This document shows, piece by piece, positions 33,603 through 41,373 of a stretch of 64,000 nucleotides of DNA. This stretch comes from JBMDXB01 sp048594975. Lineage in GTDB: Bacteria; Acidobacteriota; Vicinamibacteria; Vicinamibacterales; 2-12-FULL-66-21. How positions within the stretch are numbered: the first letter of the stretch is position 1; each line of letters starts with the position of its first letter. Both the position numbers and the translations under genes were made by a program. The notes below the pieces were generated by a model. The model searched no databases. It was not told the origin of the DNA and worked only from the letters and a program-made list of their open reading frames with translations. The stretch covers positions 113,703 through 177,702 of the forward strand of contig JBMDXQ010000141.1 in the NCBI GenBank assembly GCA_048594975.1, written 5' to 3'.

Positions 33603-33672
33603 GCTCACACATCCCGCGCGACGCTTGGCAGCGGAGGGCTCTCCACACGCGCGCACTGCTCCGGAGGTCTCA

Positions 33673-33945
33673 GTGAACAGGCAGGAACTCATCTCGAAAA
33701 TCGCGCACGATACCGGCATCACCAAGTCGAGCGCGGCCGCCGCCGTGGATTCGTTCTTCGATGGCATCACGAAGTCGCTGAAGAAGGGACAACCGATCAC
33801 GTTCGTCGGCTTCGGCACGTTCAAGACCGCGCAGCGCAAGGCACGCACCGCGCGCAACCCGCAGACCGGCGCCGCGATCAAGGTTCCGAAGCGCCGAGTC
33901 GTCCGCTTCAGCGCCGGCAAGGCATTGAAGTCGGCCGTGAACTGA
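33673..33945 (+). CDS. hup: DNA-binding protein HU
   Basis: A 90-residue HU/IHF-family nucleoid protein. Typical features are NRQELISKIAHDTGITKSSAAAAVDSFF (in part), ITFVGFGTFKTAQRKARTARNPQTG and the closing VPKRRVVRFSAGKALKSAVN (both in part). The DNA-binding arm RNPQTG is conserved. The GTG start has GGAGG at correct distance (bases 33662-33666), so upstream codons in the same frame are not used. A sharp sigma-70 promoter precedes it, and an inverted repeat follows. Confidence 0.96.
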   Translation: MNRQELISKIAHDTGITKSSAAAAVDSFFDGITKSLKKGQPITFVGFGTFKTAQRKARTARNPQTGAAIKVPKRRVVRFSAGKALKSAVN

Positions 33946-33957
33946 GCGGCGGATCTG

Positions 33958-34024
33958 AAGTGGTAAGGAGCAAGTGGTGAGCGGTCAGGAGGGCGTTGCC
34001 ACTCACCTTTTACCCTTACCACTT
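33958..34024. repeat. Inverted and heptad repeats downstream of HU
   Basis: Outer arms AAGTGGTAAG (33958-33967) and CTTACCACTT (34015-34024) are perfect complements; inner arms GGTGAG (33976-33981) and CTCACC (34002-34007) nest inside. The left side is also a tandem of a 14-base unit (AAGTGGT then AAGGAGC, AAGTGGT then GAGCGGT). Could terminate or stabilise the HU mRNA; a pyrimidine-rich tract follows to 34075. Confidence 0.6.
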
Positions 34025-34055
34025 ACTCCTTTCCTTCTTCTCCATCTGCTCCCCC

Positions 34056-34084
34056 TTCACCCATCTCCCCGTCTCTGGTAAACT
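34056..34084 (+). promoter_or_regulatory. Probable promoter of tRNA-Val
   Basis: TTCACC (34056-34061), 17-base spacer, TAAACT (34079-34084). The first mature tRNA base is 35 bases downstream. The -35 matches the consensus at four of six bases. Confidence 0.55.
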
Positions 34085-34118
34085 GATCGCTTCGGTACGG
34101 CCAGTGTTTCCAGGACAT

Positions 34119-34195
34119 AGGCGCGTAGCTCAGTTGGTTAGAGCGCCTGCTTGACACGCAGGAGGTCGGCAGTTCGAGTCTGCCCGTGCCTACCA
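34119..34195 (+). tRNA. tRNA-Val (anticodon GAC)
   Basis: A full 77-base cloverleaf with encoded CCA. Acceptor AGGCGCG pairs with CGTGCCT; D-stem GCTC/GAGC; anticodon stem CCTGC/GCAGG with loop TTGACAC, anticodon GAC at 34153-34155; T-stem GGCAG/CTGCC with loop TTCGAGT. Discriminator is A. It reads GUC and GUU valine codons. Confidence 0.97.
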
Positions 34196-34303
34196 TTCGA
34201 CTCGGGCGCGCTCACGCGCGGCTTCGCTCGTGGCAGGCCGCGTCCTCGGCGCGGGCGAGTCGAGTGCCCTGAGCGAGGCCGCGGAGCGGCCGAGTCGAAG
34301 GGC
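34196..34303. repeat. Inverted doublet of REP-like palindromes
   Basis: Two related units in opposite orientation. Unit 1 starts at TTCGACTCGG (34196) and runs to about 34235. Unit 2 (34266-34303) begins GCCCTGAGCGAGG and ends CCGAGTCGAAGGGC, an imperfect palindrome with arms GCCCT / AGGGC and GGCCGC / GCGGCC. Such CCCT-GAGCG ... GTCGAAGGG elements are common dispersed intergenic repeats in G+C-rich bacteria. No transposase is nearby. Confidence 0.55.
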
Positions 34304-34340
34304 CATCACCGCACATCGCCGCTGTCCTTCCCACTTGCTG

Positions 34341-36272
34341 ATGTCTGAGATCTCCGTCACGTTGCCCGACGGGTCGAGCCGTCGCGTGCCCGCCGGAACC
34401 ACCGCCGGCGAGCTCGCGGCCGGGATCTCCCCGCGGCTCGCGCGGGCGGCGCTCGCCGCCAGGGTGGACGGCCGCCTGGTGGACCTGGCGTATCCGCTGC
34501 GCGAGGACACGAGCGTCGCGATCGTGACGCCCGACGATCCGGGAGCGCTCCCGCTGTACCGCCACAGCACGGCACACCTCATGGCAGCGGCCGTGACCCA
34601 GCTCTTCCCGGGCGCGCAGTGCGGCATCGGCCCGGCGACCGATGAGGGCTTCTTCTCCGATTTCGTCGTCGACCGGCCGTTCGTGCCGGAGGACCTGGAT
34701 GCCATCGAGATCAAGATGAAGGAGCTGGCCTCGCAGGACCTCGCCTACGAGCGGCGGATGTGGCCCCGCGACGAGGCGAAGCGCTTCTTCGCGGCGAAGG
34801 GCGAACCGTTGAAGGTGCAGCTGATCGAGGAGAAGACTGCCGGGCAGTCCGAGGTCTCCTGCTACACGATCAAGGATTCGCAGACGTTCGTGGACTTCTG
34901 CGTCGGGCCGCACGTGCCCTCGACCGGGCGGTTGAAGGCGTTCAAGCTGCTCAACACGTCCAACGCGTACTGGAAGGGTGACGCGCGCAACCAACCGATG
35001 CAGCGCATCTACGGCACCGCCTTCTTCACCGAGGCGGAGCTGAAGGCGCACCTGCAGCGCCTCGAAGAAGCGAAGAAGCGGGACCACCGCAAGATCGGCC
35101 GCGATCTGAAGCTGTTCTGGTTCCACCCCTGGGCCCCCGGCGAGCCGTTCTGGCTGCCGAAGGGCACGACGCTGGTGCACCTGCTCGCCAACTACATGCG
35201 CGGGATCCTGTTCCCCGCCGGCTACGTCGAGGTGCGCGCGCCGCTCGTGTTCCACCAGGCTCTGTGGGAGACGTCCGGCCACTGGGTGCACTACCGCGAC
35301 AACATGTTCCTGATCCAGGCGCCGGGCGAGGAGGAGCAGTCCAGCCTCAAGCCGATGAACTGCCCCGGACACATGCTGCTGTTCGCCAGCGAGGTGCGCA
35401 GCTACCGCGACCTGCCGATACGCATCCACGAGCAGAGCGTGCTGCACCGCATGGAGGCGTCGGGCGTGCTCAGCGGCCTGACCCGCGTGCGCGCGTTCAT
35501 CATGGACGACGCGCACATCTTCCTGCGCGAGGACCAGATCGGCGCGGAGGTCGAGCGGCTGCTGCAACTGGTGAAGCGCGTCTATGACGACTTCGGGCTC
35601 ACGCCGGAGATGAAGCTGGCGACCCGGCCGGCGGAGTTCCTCGGCGAGATCAGCGCGTGGGATCACGCGGAGCGCGAGCTCGAGAAGGCGCTCCAGGCGG
35701 TCGGGCTCCCCTACAGCATCAACGAGGGGGACGGCGCGTTCTACGGCCCGAAGATCGACTTCGCCGTGACCGACGCCCTGGGACGCCAGTGGCAGTGCGC
35801 GACGGTGCAGCTCGATTACCAGCTGCCGCGGCAGTTCGAGTTGAAATACATCGGCGCGGACAACAGCGAGCATCGGCCGGTCGTGATCCACCGGGCGATC
35901 TTCGGGAGCTTCGAGCGCTTCATCGCGCTGCTCCTCGAGCACTATGGCGGCGCGCTGCCGCTGTGGATTGCCCCCGTCCAGGCGATCGTCCTGCCCATCG
36001 CCGACCGGCACCTCGACTACGCGCGGGCGGTGCGGGACCGGCTCGCGGCGGCAGGCCTGCGGGCCGAGCTGGACGAGCGCCAGGAAAAGATTGGATATAA
36101 GATCCGCGAGGCCCAGCTCCAGAAGATCCCCTATATGCTGGTCACCGGGGATCGCGAAGTGGCCGACGGGACGGTCGCCGTGCGCAGCCGGAGCGAGGGC
36201 GACCTGGGCAGCCGGCCTCTCGACGTCTTCGTCGACGAGGCCGGGCGCGAGATCGGCCGGAAGGGGAAATAA
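34341..36272 (+). CDS. thrS: Threonyl-tRNA synthetase
   Basis: ThrRS, 643 residues, complete. The N-terminal TGS domain (ISVTLPDGSSRRVPAG) is followed by the SAD editing domain with HSTAHLMAAAV and DFCVGPHVPSTG. The class II core has MNCPGHMLLF (zinc Cys), RIHEQSVLHRMEASG, RVRAFIMDDAHIF and HRAIFGSFERFIA. The C-terminal anticodon-binding domain starts near VQAIVLPIADRH. The ATG at 34341 gives the standard N-terminus. It opens the conserved thrS-infC-rpmI-rplT-pheS-pheT block. Confidence 0.97.
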   Translation: MSEISVTLPDGSSRRVPAGTTAGELAAGISPRLARAALAARVDGRLVDLAYPLREDTSVAIVTPDDPGALPLYRHSTAHLMAAAVTQLFPGAQCGIGPATDEGFFSDFVVDRPFVPEDLDAIEIKMKELASQDLAYERRMWPRDEAKRFFAAKGEPLKVQLIEEKTAGQSEVSCYTIKDSQTFVDFCVGPHVPSTGRLKAFKLLNTSNAYWKGDARNQPMQRIYGTAFFTEAELKAHLQRLEEAKKRDHRKIGRDLKLFWFHPWAPGEPFWLPKGTTLVHLLANYMRGILFPAGYVEVRAPLVFHQALWETSGHWVHYRDNMFLIQAPGEEEQSSLKPMNCPGHMLLFASEVRSYRDLPIRIHEQSVLHRMEASGVLSGLTRVRAFIMDDAHIFLREDQIGAEVERLLQLVKRVYDDFGLTPEMKLATRPAEFLGEISAWDHAERELEKALQAVGLPYSINEGDGAFYGPKIDFAVTDALGRQWQCATVQLDYQLPRQFELKYIGADNSEHRPVVIHRAIFGSFERFIALLLEHYGGALPLWIAPVQAIVLPIADRHLDYARAVRDRLAAAGLRAELDERQEKIGYKIREAQLQKIPYMLVTGDREVADGTVAVRSRSEGDLGSRPLDVFVDEAGREIGRKGK

Positions 36273-36282
36273 GGAGGTTGCT

Positions 36283-36861
36283 ATAGCTTTCGATCGAAGC
36301 CCACGCCGGGATGATCGCACCCGCGTGAACGAACGAATCCGGGTTCGCGAGGTGAGGGTCATCGACGACACCGGCCAGCAGCTCGGCATCATGGCACCGC
36401 AGCAGGCGCTGGTCATCGCGCGGCAGAAGGGACTCGACCTGGTCGAGATCGCGGCGACGGCGAGCCCGCCGGTCTGCCGCATCATGGATTTCGGGCGCTA
36501 CCAGTACCAGGAGCAGAAGCGCGCGCGCCAGGCCAAGAAGCACCAGAAGACGATCGAGGTCAAGGAGATCAAGTTCCGGCCGAAGGTCGACGAGCACGAC
36601 TATCAGTTCAAGAGGAAGCACATCGAGCGCTTCCTCGCGGACGGCGACAAGGTCAAAGCCACGATCTTCTTTCGCGGCCGCGAGATGGCGCACCCGGAGA
36701 TCGGGCGGCGGATCCTGGAGCGGCTGATCGACGACCTGGCGGACATCGCGGTCGCCGAGACGGCGCCGCGGCAGGAAGGCAACCAGATGCACACGATCCT
36801 GTCGCAGCGCGCCGGGCGGAAGACCCCGGTGAAGCGGGAGGCCACCCGGACCGAGGAATGA
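36283..36861 (+). CDS. infC: Translation initiation factor IF-3, probable AUA start
   Basis: IF-3, 192 residues, keeps 30S subunits free and proofreads the start codon. The N-domain has VNERIRVREVRVID and IMAPQQALVIARQKGLDLVEIA (in part); the C-domain KEIKFRPKVDEHDYQFK and FFRGREMAHPEIG. The frame extends upstream as IAFDRSPRRDD from ATA at 36283, which has AAGGAGG (36271-36277) five bases before it. Rare start codons (ATT, ATA, CTG) are a known device by which IF-3 represses its own gene. An in-frame GTG lies at 36325. Shine-Dalgarno overlaps the thrS stop. Confidence 0.93.
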   Translation: MAFDRSPRRDDRTRVNERIRVREVRVIDDTGQQLGIMAPQQALVIARQKGLDLVEIAATASPPVCRIMDFGRYQYQEQKRARQAKKHQKTIEVKEIKFRPKVDEHDYQFKRKHIERFLADGDKVKATIFFRGREMAHPEIGRRILERLIDDLADIAVAETAPRQEGNQMHTILSQRAGRKTPVKREATRTEE

Positions 36862-36871
36862 CGCGGCGCGG

Positions 36872-36905
36872 GAGCCGCTGAGCACAGGCGGCTCTCGAGA
36901 GCCGC
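36872..36905 (+). promoter_or_regulatory. Mutually exclusive hairpins before rpmI
   Basis: Segment A GAGCCGC (36872-36878) can pair with B GCGGCTC (36888-36894). B extended to GCGGCTCTC can instead pair with C GAGAGCCGC (36897-36905), an 18-base perfect palindrome. Two alternative folds sharing B are typical of attenuators. Ribosomal protein L20 represses rpmI-rplT by binding RNA in this region in other bacteria. Confidence 0.55.
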
Positions 36906-36949
36906 GGGAGCAGGGCGCCGGTCACGAGCCGCCGCCACCGAGATGCGAC

Positions 36950-37144
36950 ATGCCGAAACTGAAGACGCACCGGGGAGCCGCCAAGCGGTTCAAAAAGACC
37001 GCAACCGGCAAGTTCAAGCGGGGTCAGGCGTTCAAGCAGCACATCCTGACGTCGAAGACGCGCAGCCGGAAGCGGGGACTGAGACGAACGACCACCGTGT
37101 CGGCGGCCGACGCCGCGAAGCTGCGGAAGATGCTGCCGAACTAG
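36950..37144 (+). CDS. rpmI: 50S ribosomal protein L35
   Basis: L35, 64 residues. Standard start PKLKTHRGAAKRFKKTATGKF (in part) and the closing TVSAADAAKLRKMLPN. It is very basic and of usual length. No strong Shine-Dalgarno is visible; the upstream hairpin region may control access. Followed 91 bases later by rplT. Confidence 0.97.
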   Translation: MPKLKTHRGAAKRFKKTATGKFKRGQAFKQHILTSKTRSRKRGLRRTTTVSAADAAKLRKMLPN

Positions 37145-37235
37145 GGGCTGACGCTGTCGGAATCCGGGACCCGGGTCCGGTCCGCGAGAGCGGGTGGAAC
37201 CCGCGAGCGTCAAAAGTCGAGAGAAGAGACCAGCA

Positions 37236-37679
37236 ATGCCACGAGTCAAGCGAGGAAACGTCCGGCGGGCGAAGCGCAAGAAGCTGCTCGCGCGCGCCAA
37301 GGGCTTCTATCAGAACAAGAGCAAGCTGTACCGCGCGGCCAAGGAATCGGTGGACACCGCGTTGAAGTACGCGTTTGTCGGCCGGCGGCGCAAGAAGCGC
37401 GATTTCCGGCGCCTGTGGGTGATGCGCATCAACGCCGCCGCGCGCGAGAACGGCCTGAGCTACGGGCAGCTGATCGCGGGCCTGAAAGCGGCGGGCAACC
37501 CGATCGATCGCAAGTCGCTCGCCGACCTCGCGGTGTCGAGCCCGGCGGGGTTCGCGCGGCTGGCGAAGATCGCCGCCGAGGCCCGGCCGCCGGTCGCCAA
37601 GGCGCCGGCGCGCGCAGCGGACCGGAAGCCGCGGCCGGCCAGGGCGACGCCCGCTGCGAAGGCGCAGCCGACCGCGTAA
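37236..37679 (+). CDS. rplT: 50S ribosomal protein L20 with C-terminal Ala/Lys/Pro extension
   Basis: L20, 147 residues; the first 117 are canonical (PRVKRGNVRRAKRKKLLARAKGF, RRRKKRDFRRLWVMRINAAAR, SYGQLIAGLK, in part). L20 organises 23S rRNA early in assembly and is the usual autoregulator of this operon. An extra 25-30 residues at the C-terminus (RPPVAKAPARAADRKPRPARA) are low-complexity and basic. Spacer before it holds two short hairpins (GGACCCGGGTCC and GCGGG/CCCGC). Confidence 0.96.
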   Translation: MPRVKRGNVRRAKRKKLLARAKGFYQNKSKLYRAAKESVDTALKYAFVGRRRKKRDFRRLWVMRINAAARENGLSYGQLIAGLKAAGNPIDRKSLADLAVSSPAGFARLAKIAAEARPPVAKAPARAADRKPRPARATPAAKAQPTA

Positions 37680-37777
37680 AGAGGAACACGCGTTCGTCTC
37701 TCGAAGGCACGGGCGGCGGGAGGCGCGGCATGCCGGGCCTCCCATCGTTCGTGCCTTTCGTCGTATCCGGCACCGAC

Positions 37778-38869
37778 ATGACCCAGTCCTCGAGCGTCGT
37801 CGACGCGCTGCGCGCGCAATTCGAGTCGGACCTGGCCGCCGCCGCGAGCGAGGCGGAGCTGCGCGCTGTCCGCGATCGTTACCTGTCGCGCAGGGGCGGT
37901 CTCGTCTCCGTGCTGCTCAAATCGCTCGGCTCGGTACCGCCTGCCGGGCGGCCCAGGCTCGGGCAGTTGATTAATGCCCTGAAGCAGGACATCGAGGCGC
38001 GGCTGGACGCCCGGATGAGCGCGGCGGCGCTGGCGCGACCGCCGAAGGGCGCGGTGGACGTGACGTTGCCCGGGCGGACCGGCGCCATCGGCCGCCGTCA
38101 TCCGCTCAGCCTCCTGCGCGAACGGATCGAGTCGATCTTCATGCGCATGGGCTTCCTGGTGATCGAGGGCCCCGAGCTCGAGGACGACTATCACAACTTT
38201 GAGGCGCTCAACATGCCCGCGGAGCATCCCGCGCGCGACATGCAGGACACACTGTACCTGGCGACGCCCCTGCAATCGTCGGCCGGGGCGGAGGCGAAGC
38301 TGCTGCGCACGCACACGTCGGGCATGCAGATCCGCTACATGGAAACACACGCCCCGCCGGTGCGGCTGATTGCGCCGGGCCGTGTCTATCGCCGGGACAA
38401 CTTCGACCCGTCGCACAGCCCGATGTTCACGCAGGTTGAAGGGCTGGTGGTGGACGAGGGCATCTCGCTCGCCGATCTCAAGGGCACGCTGTACACCATG
38501 GCGCGCGAGCTGTTCGGCGAAGACCGGAAGGTCCGTTTCCGTCCGAGCTTCTTCCCCTACACCGAGCCGAGCGCCGAGATGGACATCAGCTGCGCCGCCT
38601 GCCACGGCACCGGCCGCCTGGCGCCGGCGCCAGGCGAGGCGGGCGGAGCCGGATGCGGCCTATGCAAGCAGACCGGCTGGCTCGAAATCCTCGGCAGCGG
38701 CATGGTTCACCCGTACCTCTTCGAGGCGGTCGGCTACGACCCGGAGCGCTATACCGGGTTCGCGTTCGGCATGGGCATCGAGCGCGTCGCGCTCCTGAAG
38801 TGGGGCGTGGAGGACATCCGCCTGTTCTACGAGAACGATCTGCGCTTCCTGGAGCAGTTTCCGCTGTGA
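37778..38869 (+). CDS. pheS: Phenylalanyl-tRNA synthetase alpha subunit
   Basis: PheS, 363 residues, catalytic subunit of the alpha2-beta2 enzyme. An N-terminal coiled-coil is followed by the class II core with GRRHPLSLLRERI, FEALNMPAEHPARDMQDTLY (in part), LRTHTSGMQIR, RVYRRDNFDPSHSPMF and GFAFGMGIERVALLKWGVEDIR (in part). Between the core motifs, CAACHGTG and, 17 residues later, CGLC form a CxxC/CxxC pair that could bind zinc. The ATG at 37778 has weak ribosome binding. It couples to pheT by GTGA. Confidence 0.95.
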   Translation: MTQSSSVVDALRAQFESDLAAAASEAELRAVRDRYLSRRGGLVSVLLKSLGSVPPAGRPRLGQLINALKQDIEARLDARMSAAALARPPKGAVDVTLPGRTGAIGRRHPLSLLRERIESIFMRMGFLVIEGPELEDDYHNFEALNMPAEHPARDMQDTLYLATPLQSSAGAEAKLLRTHTSGMQIRYMETHAPPVRLIAPGRVYRRDNFDPSHSPMFTQVEGLVVDEGISLADLKGTLYTMARELFGEDRKVRFRPSFFPYTEPSAEMDISCAACHGTGRLAPAPGEAGGAGCGLCKQTGWLEILGSGMVHPYLFEAVGYDPERYTGFAFGMGIERVALLKWGVEDIRLFYENDLRFLEQFPL

Positions 38870-40911
38870 AGATCGTCCACGAGTGGCTGGCGGAGCTCGT
38901 CGACCTCCCCGCCGACGTCGGCCGCGTTGCCGAGGAGATGTCGTTGCGTGGCTTCGAGGTCGCCAGCGTGGAGCGGGGCGTCATCGACTTCGAAATCACC
39001 GCCAACCGTCCCGATTGCCTGAGCCACGTCGGGATGGCGCGCGAGGCCGCCGTCATCTGGACTACCGCGGTGAGAGCGCCACCGCGGGCCGCCACGGCCG
39101 CCGATGCGTCGGCCTTCCCCGTCACCATCGAGGCACCGGAGCTCTGCCCGCGGTACGCCGCGCAGGTGTTCGAGGTACGCCCCGGGCCGTCCCCCCCCTG
39201 GCTGGCGCAGCGGCTCGAGTCGGCGGGCGTGCGCCCGATCAGCAACGTCGTCGACGTGACCAACTACGTGATGCTCGAGCTCGGGCAGCCGATGCACGCC
39301 TTCGACCTCGAACGCCTGTCGGGGCGGCGCCTCGTGATCCGCGAAGCGCGCGCCGGCGAGCGGCTGCGCACGCTTGACGGCACCGACCGCGCGCTCGAGC
39401 CGGGCATGCTCGTCATCGCGGACGCGGAGCGCCCGGCAGCGATCGGCGGCGTCATGGGCGGCCACGACTCCGAGATCAACGACACCACCCGGCAGATGGT
39501 GCTGGAGAGCGCCTACTTCAATCCGCGATCGATCCGGCGGACCAGCACGAAGCTCGGGCTCAAGACCGAAGCGGCGACGCGGTTCGAGCGCGGCGGCGAC
39601 GTCAACGCGCCGCCGCTCGGCCTGCGGCGCGCCGAGTACCTGCTGCGGCAGATCGGCGCCGCTGTGCCTGCCGGTCCTATCGTCGATGTGTACCCAGCGG
39701 AACATCGCCCGCTCGCAGTCACGCTCCGGGCCGACCGCATCGCGCGGCTGCTCGGTCAGGGCGTGCCCCCCGAGGACGTTCCGCGGATCCTGGCGCCGCT
39801 CGGGTTTGGCGTCGCCGCACGCGAGGACGGCGCGTGGACGGTCGCCGTGCCGAGCTTCCGTGTCGACGTGACCCGCGAGGTGGATCTGATCGAGGAGGTC
39901 GGCCGCCATTACGGATTCAACCGGCTCCCGGTCACGTTCCCGCCGCTCGCCGCGCCGCAGGCGCCTCCCGATCCGCGGATCGGGCGCGAGCGGCTGGCGC
40001 GGCGGGTGCTCACCTCCGGCGGCTTCTCGGAGGCGATGACCTTCGCCTTCATCGAGCGCGCCGCCGCGCTGCCGTTCGCCGTCGGCGGCGCCGAGCCGGC
40101 GGCGATTGCCAACCCGCTCTCGGAGAAGTTCGCGGTGCTGCGGCCGTCGCTGCTGCCCGGACTGGTGGACGCCTGCGCGCACAACCGGCGGCGCGGGCGC
40201 AAGGACGTGCGGCTGTTCGAGATCGGCAGCCGGTTCGCACCGCCCGGCAGTGCCGCCCGATCGGGGCAGGCGGTCGAGCAGCACGCTGCCGCCGCGATCT
40301 GGCTCGGCGCCGCCGAAGGACCGCACTGGTCGGCGCCGACCCGGACAGCTGACTTCTTCGACATGAAGGCGGTCGCGGAACGGGTGTGCTCGGCGTTCGG
40401 CGTCGGCGATGCGGTGTTCGTGCCGGCGGACCACACGTTTCTCGTGCGCGGCCGCGCGGCGACGGTGCGCGGCGGCGATCGCGAGCTCGGCATCATCGGT
40501 CAACTCGCCCCGGCTGTCGCCGACGCGCGCGGACTGCCCGGCGCGGAGGAAACCTACGTCATCGAGCTGGACATGGACGGGCTGGCGCACATGGCGCGCG
40601 GAGACGATCTTCGCGTGCAGCCGCTCCCGCGGTTTCCTGCGATCGTGCGCGACGTCTCGATCGTCGTCGACGAAGCCTTGCCTGCCGCCGCCGTTCGTGG
40701 CACGATCCGGTCGGCGGCGCCCGCGACGCTCGAATCGATCGTCGAGTTCGATCGCTACCAGGGCGGGGGCGTTCCCGAAGGGCGCGTCAGCCTGTCGATC
40801 CGGCTCACGTTCCGCGCGCCCGATCGAACGCTGACCGACGACGAGGCACAGGACGCCACCGAGCGCATCGTCTCCGCGGTGCGCGAGGCGCACGGCGCAG
40901 AACGACGGTAG
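38866..40911 (+). CDS. pheT: Phenylalanyl-tRNA synthetase beta subunit, short form without the tRNA-binding OB domain
   Basis: PheT, 681 residues against about 790-800 in E. coli and Thermus. The start VKIVHEWLAELVDLPADV ends at GFEVASVERG and then runs straight into IDFEITANRPDCLSHVGMAREAAVIW (in part). The EMAP-II-like OB domain normally between these two (about 110 residues) is absent. The B3/B4 editing region, B5 (DVTREVDLIEEVGRHYG) and the C-terminal anticodon-binding ferredoxin-like domain (PRFPAIVRDVSIVVDE) are present. Starts at GTG overlapping the pheS stop. Confidence 0.95.
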   Translation: MKIVHEWLAELVDLPADVGRVAEEMSLRGFEVASVERGVIDFEITANRPDCLSHVGMAREAAVIWTTAVRAPPRAATAADASAFPVTIEAPELCPRYAAQVFEVRPGPSPPWLAQRLESAGVRPISNVVDVTNYVMLELGQPMHAFDLERLSGRRLVIREARAGERLRTLDGTDRALEPGMLVIADAERPAAIGGVMGGHDSEINDTTRQMVLESAYFNPRSIRRTSTKLGLKTEAATRFERGGDVNAPPLGLRRAEYLLRQIGAAVPAGPIVDVYPAEHRPLAVTLRADRIARLLGQGVPPEDVPRILAPLGFGVAAREDGAWTVAVPSFRVDVTREVDLIEEVGRHYGFNRLPVTFPPLAAPQAPPDPRIGRERLARRVLTSGGFSEAMTFAFIERAAALPFAVGGAEPAAIANPLSEKFAVLRPSLLPGLVDACAHNRRRGRKDVRLFEIGSRFAPPGSAARSGQAVEQHAAAAIWLGAAEGPHWSAPTRTADFFDMKAVAERVCSAFGVGDAVFVPADHTFLVRGRAATVRGGDRELGIIGQLAPAVADARGLPGAEETYVIELDMDGLAHMARGDDLRVQPLPRFPAIVRDVSIVVDEALPAAAVRGTIRSAAPATLESIVEFDRYQGGGVPEGRVSLSIRLTFRAPDRTLTDDEAQDATERIVSAVREAHGAERR

Positions 40912-41005
40912 GTTCGCAACCGATCGTTCGCGACGGCCCGTTCGCAAAGGATCGTTCGCACCGGATCGGTCGCGACGGATCGTTCGCGACGTTCGGTCGC
41001 GAGCG
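40908..41005. repeat. 14-bp tandem repeat, seven copies, after pheT
   Basis: Seven consecutive 14-base units with consensus GATCGTTCGCGACG, starting at 40908, 40922, 40936, 40950, 40964, 40978 and 40992. Units at 40922 and 40978 are exact or nearly exact; the outer ones have drifted. The array overlaps the pheT stop codon and ends 11 bases before a long hairpin. Confidence 0.8.
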
Positions 41006-41015
41006 TGGTTCAAGA

Positions 41016-41045
41016 CGAACCGTCCGCATCGTGACGGACGGTTCG
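41016..41045 (+). promoter_or_regulatory. 11-bp stem hairpin before the small coiled-coil gene
   Basis: CGAACCGTCCG (41016-41026), eight-base loop, CGGACGGTTCG (41035-41045). Its 3' arm ends four bases before the Shine-Dalgarno AAGGAG (41049-41054) of the TTG-start gene. No T-tract follows. It could insulate the gene from pheT or expose its ribosome site. Confidence 0.6.
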
Positions 41046-41060
41046 GAGAAGGAGACACTC

Positions 41061-41342
41061 TTGGCGAAAGCGGTGGTTGCGCGCACGGTGGACCTCGAGC
41101 CGATCGACCGGCTGGAGGAGAAGGTCAAGCTCCTGGTGGCGATGATCGACCGCCTGCGCGCGGAGAGCGGCAAGGCGGCCGACGAGAACGCCAGGCTCGC
41201 TCGCGAGATCGACGCGCTCCGCGCCCGGCTGGCGGAAGCCGAGGGCACCGGGACGGAGCTGGCGACGCTGCGCGAGGAGCGCGACCTGATTCGGTCTCGC
41301 GTCGGCGAGATGCTCCAGCAGATTGACGCCTTGAACCTCTGA
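41061..41342 (+). CDS. Small coiled-coil protein, ZapB-like
   Basis: A 93-residue protein that is almost all one coiled-coil (IDRLEEKVKLLVAMIDRLRAE, then ADENARLAREIDALRARLAE, then ELATLREERDLIRSRVGEMLQQI; each in part). It ends VGEMLQQIDAL as in small coiled-coil partners encoded just before zapA. This points to a role at the Z-ring, by position and shape only. Start is TTG at 41061 with AAGGAG at proper spacing; GTG at 41031 lies inside the hairpin. 31 bases before zapA. Confidence 0.75.
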   Translation: MAKAVVARTVDLEPIDRLEEKVKLLVAMIDRLRAESGKAADENARLAREIDALRARLAEAEGTGTELATLREERDLIRSRVGEMLQQIDALNL

Positions 41343-41373
41343 TCGCCCGGGCGGCGGCCCGGAGCAGGACGAC

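Noticed and set aside
36325..36861. infC starting at GTG 36325
   Set aside because: No Shine-Dalgarno there; the upstream ATA has a perfect one and gives conserved residues.
40908..41005. CRISPR array
   Set aside because: Units of 14 bases are contiguous with no spacers between them, and no cas gene is near.
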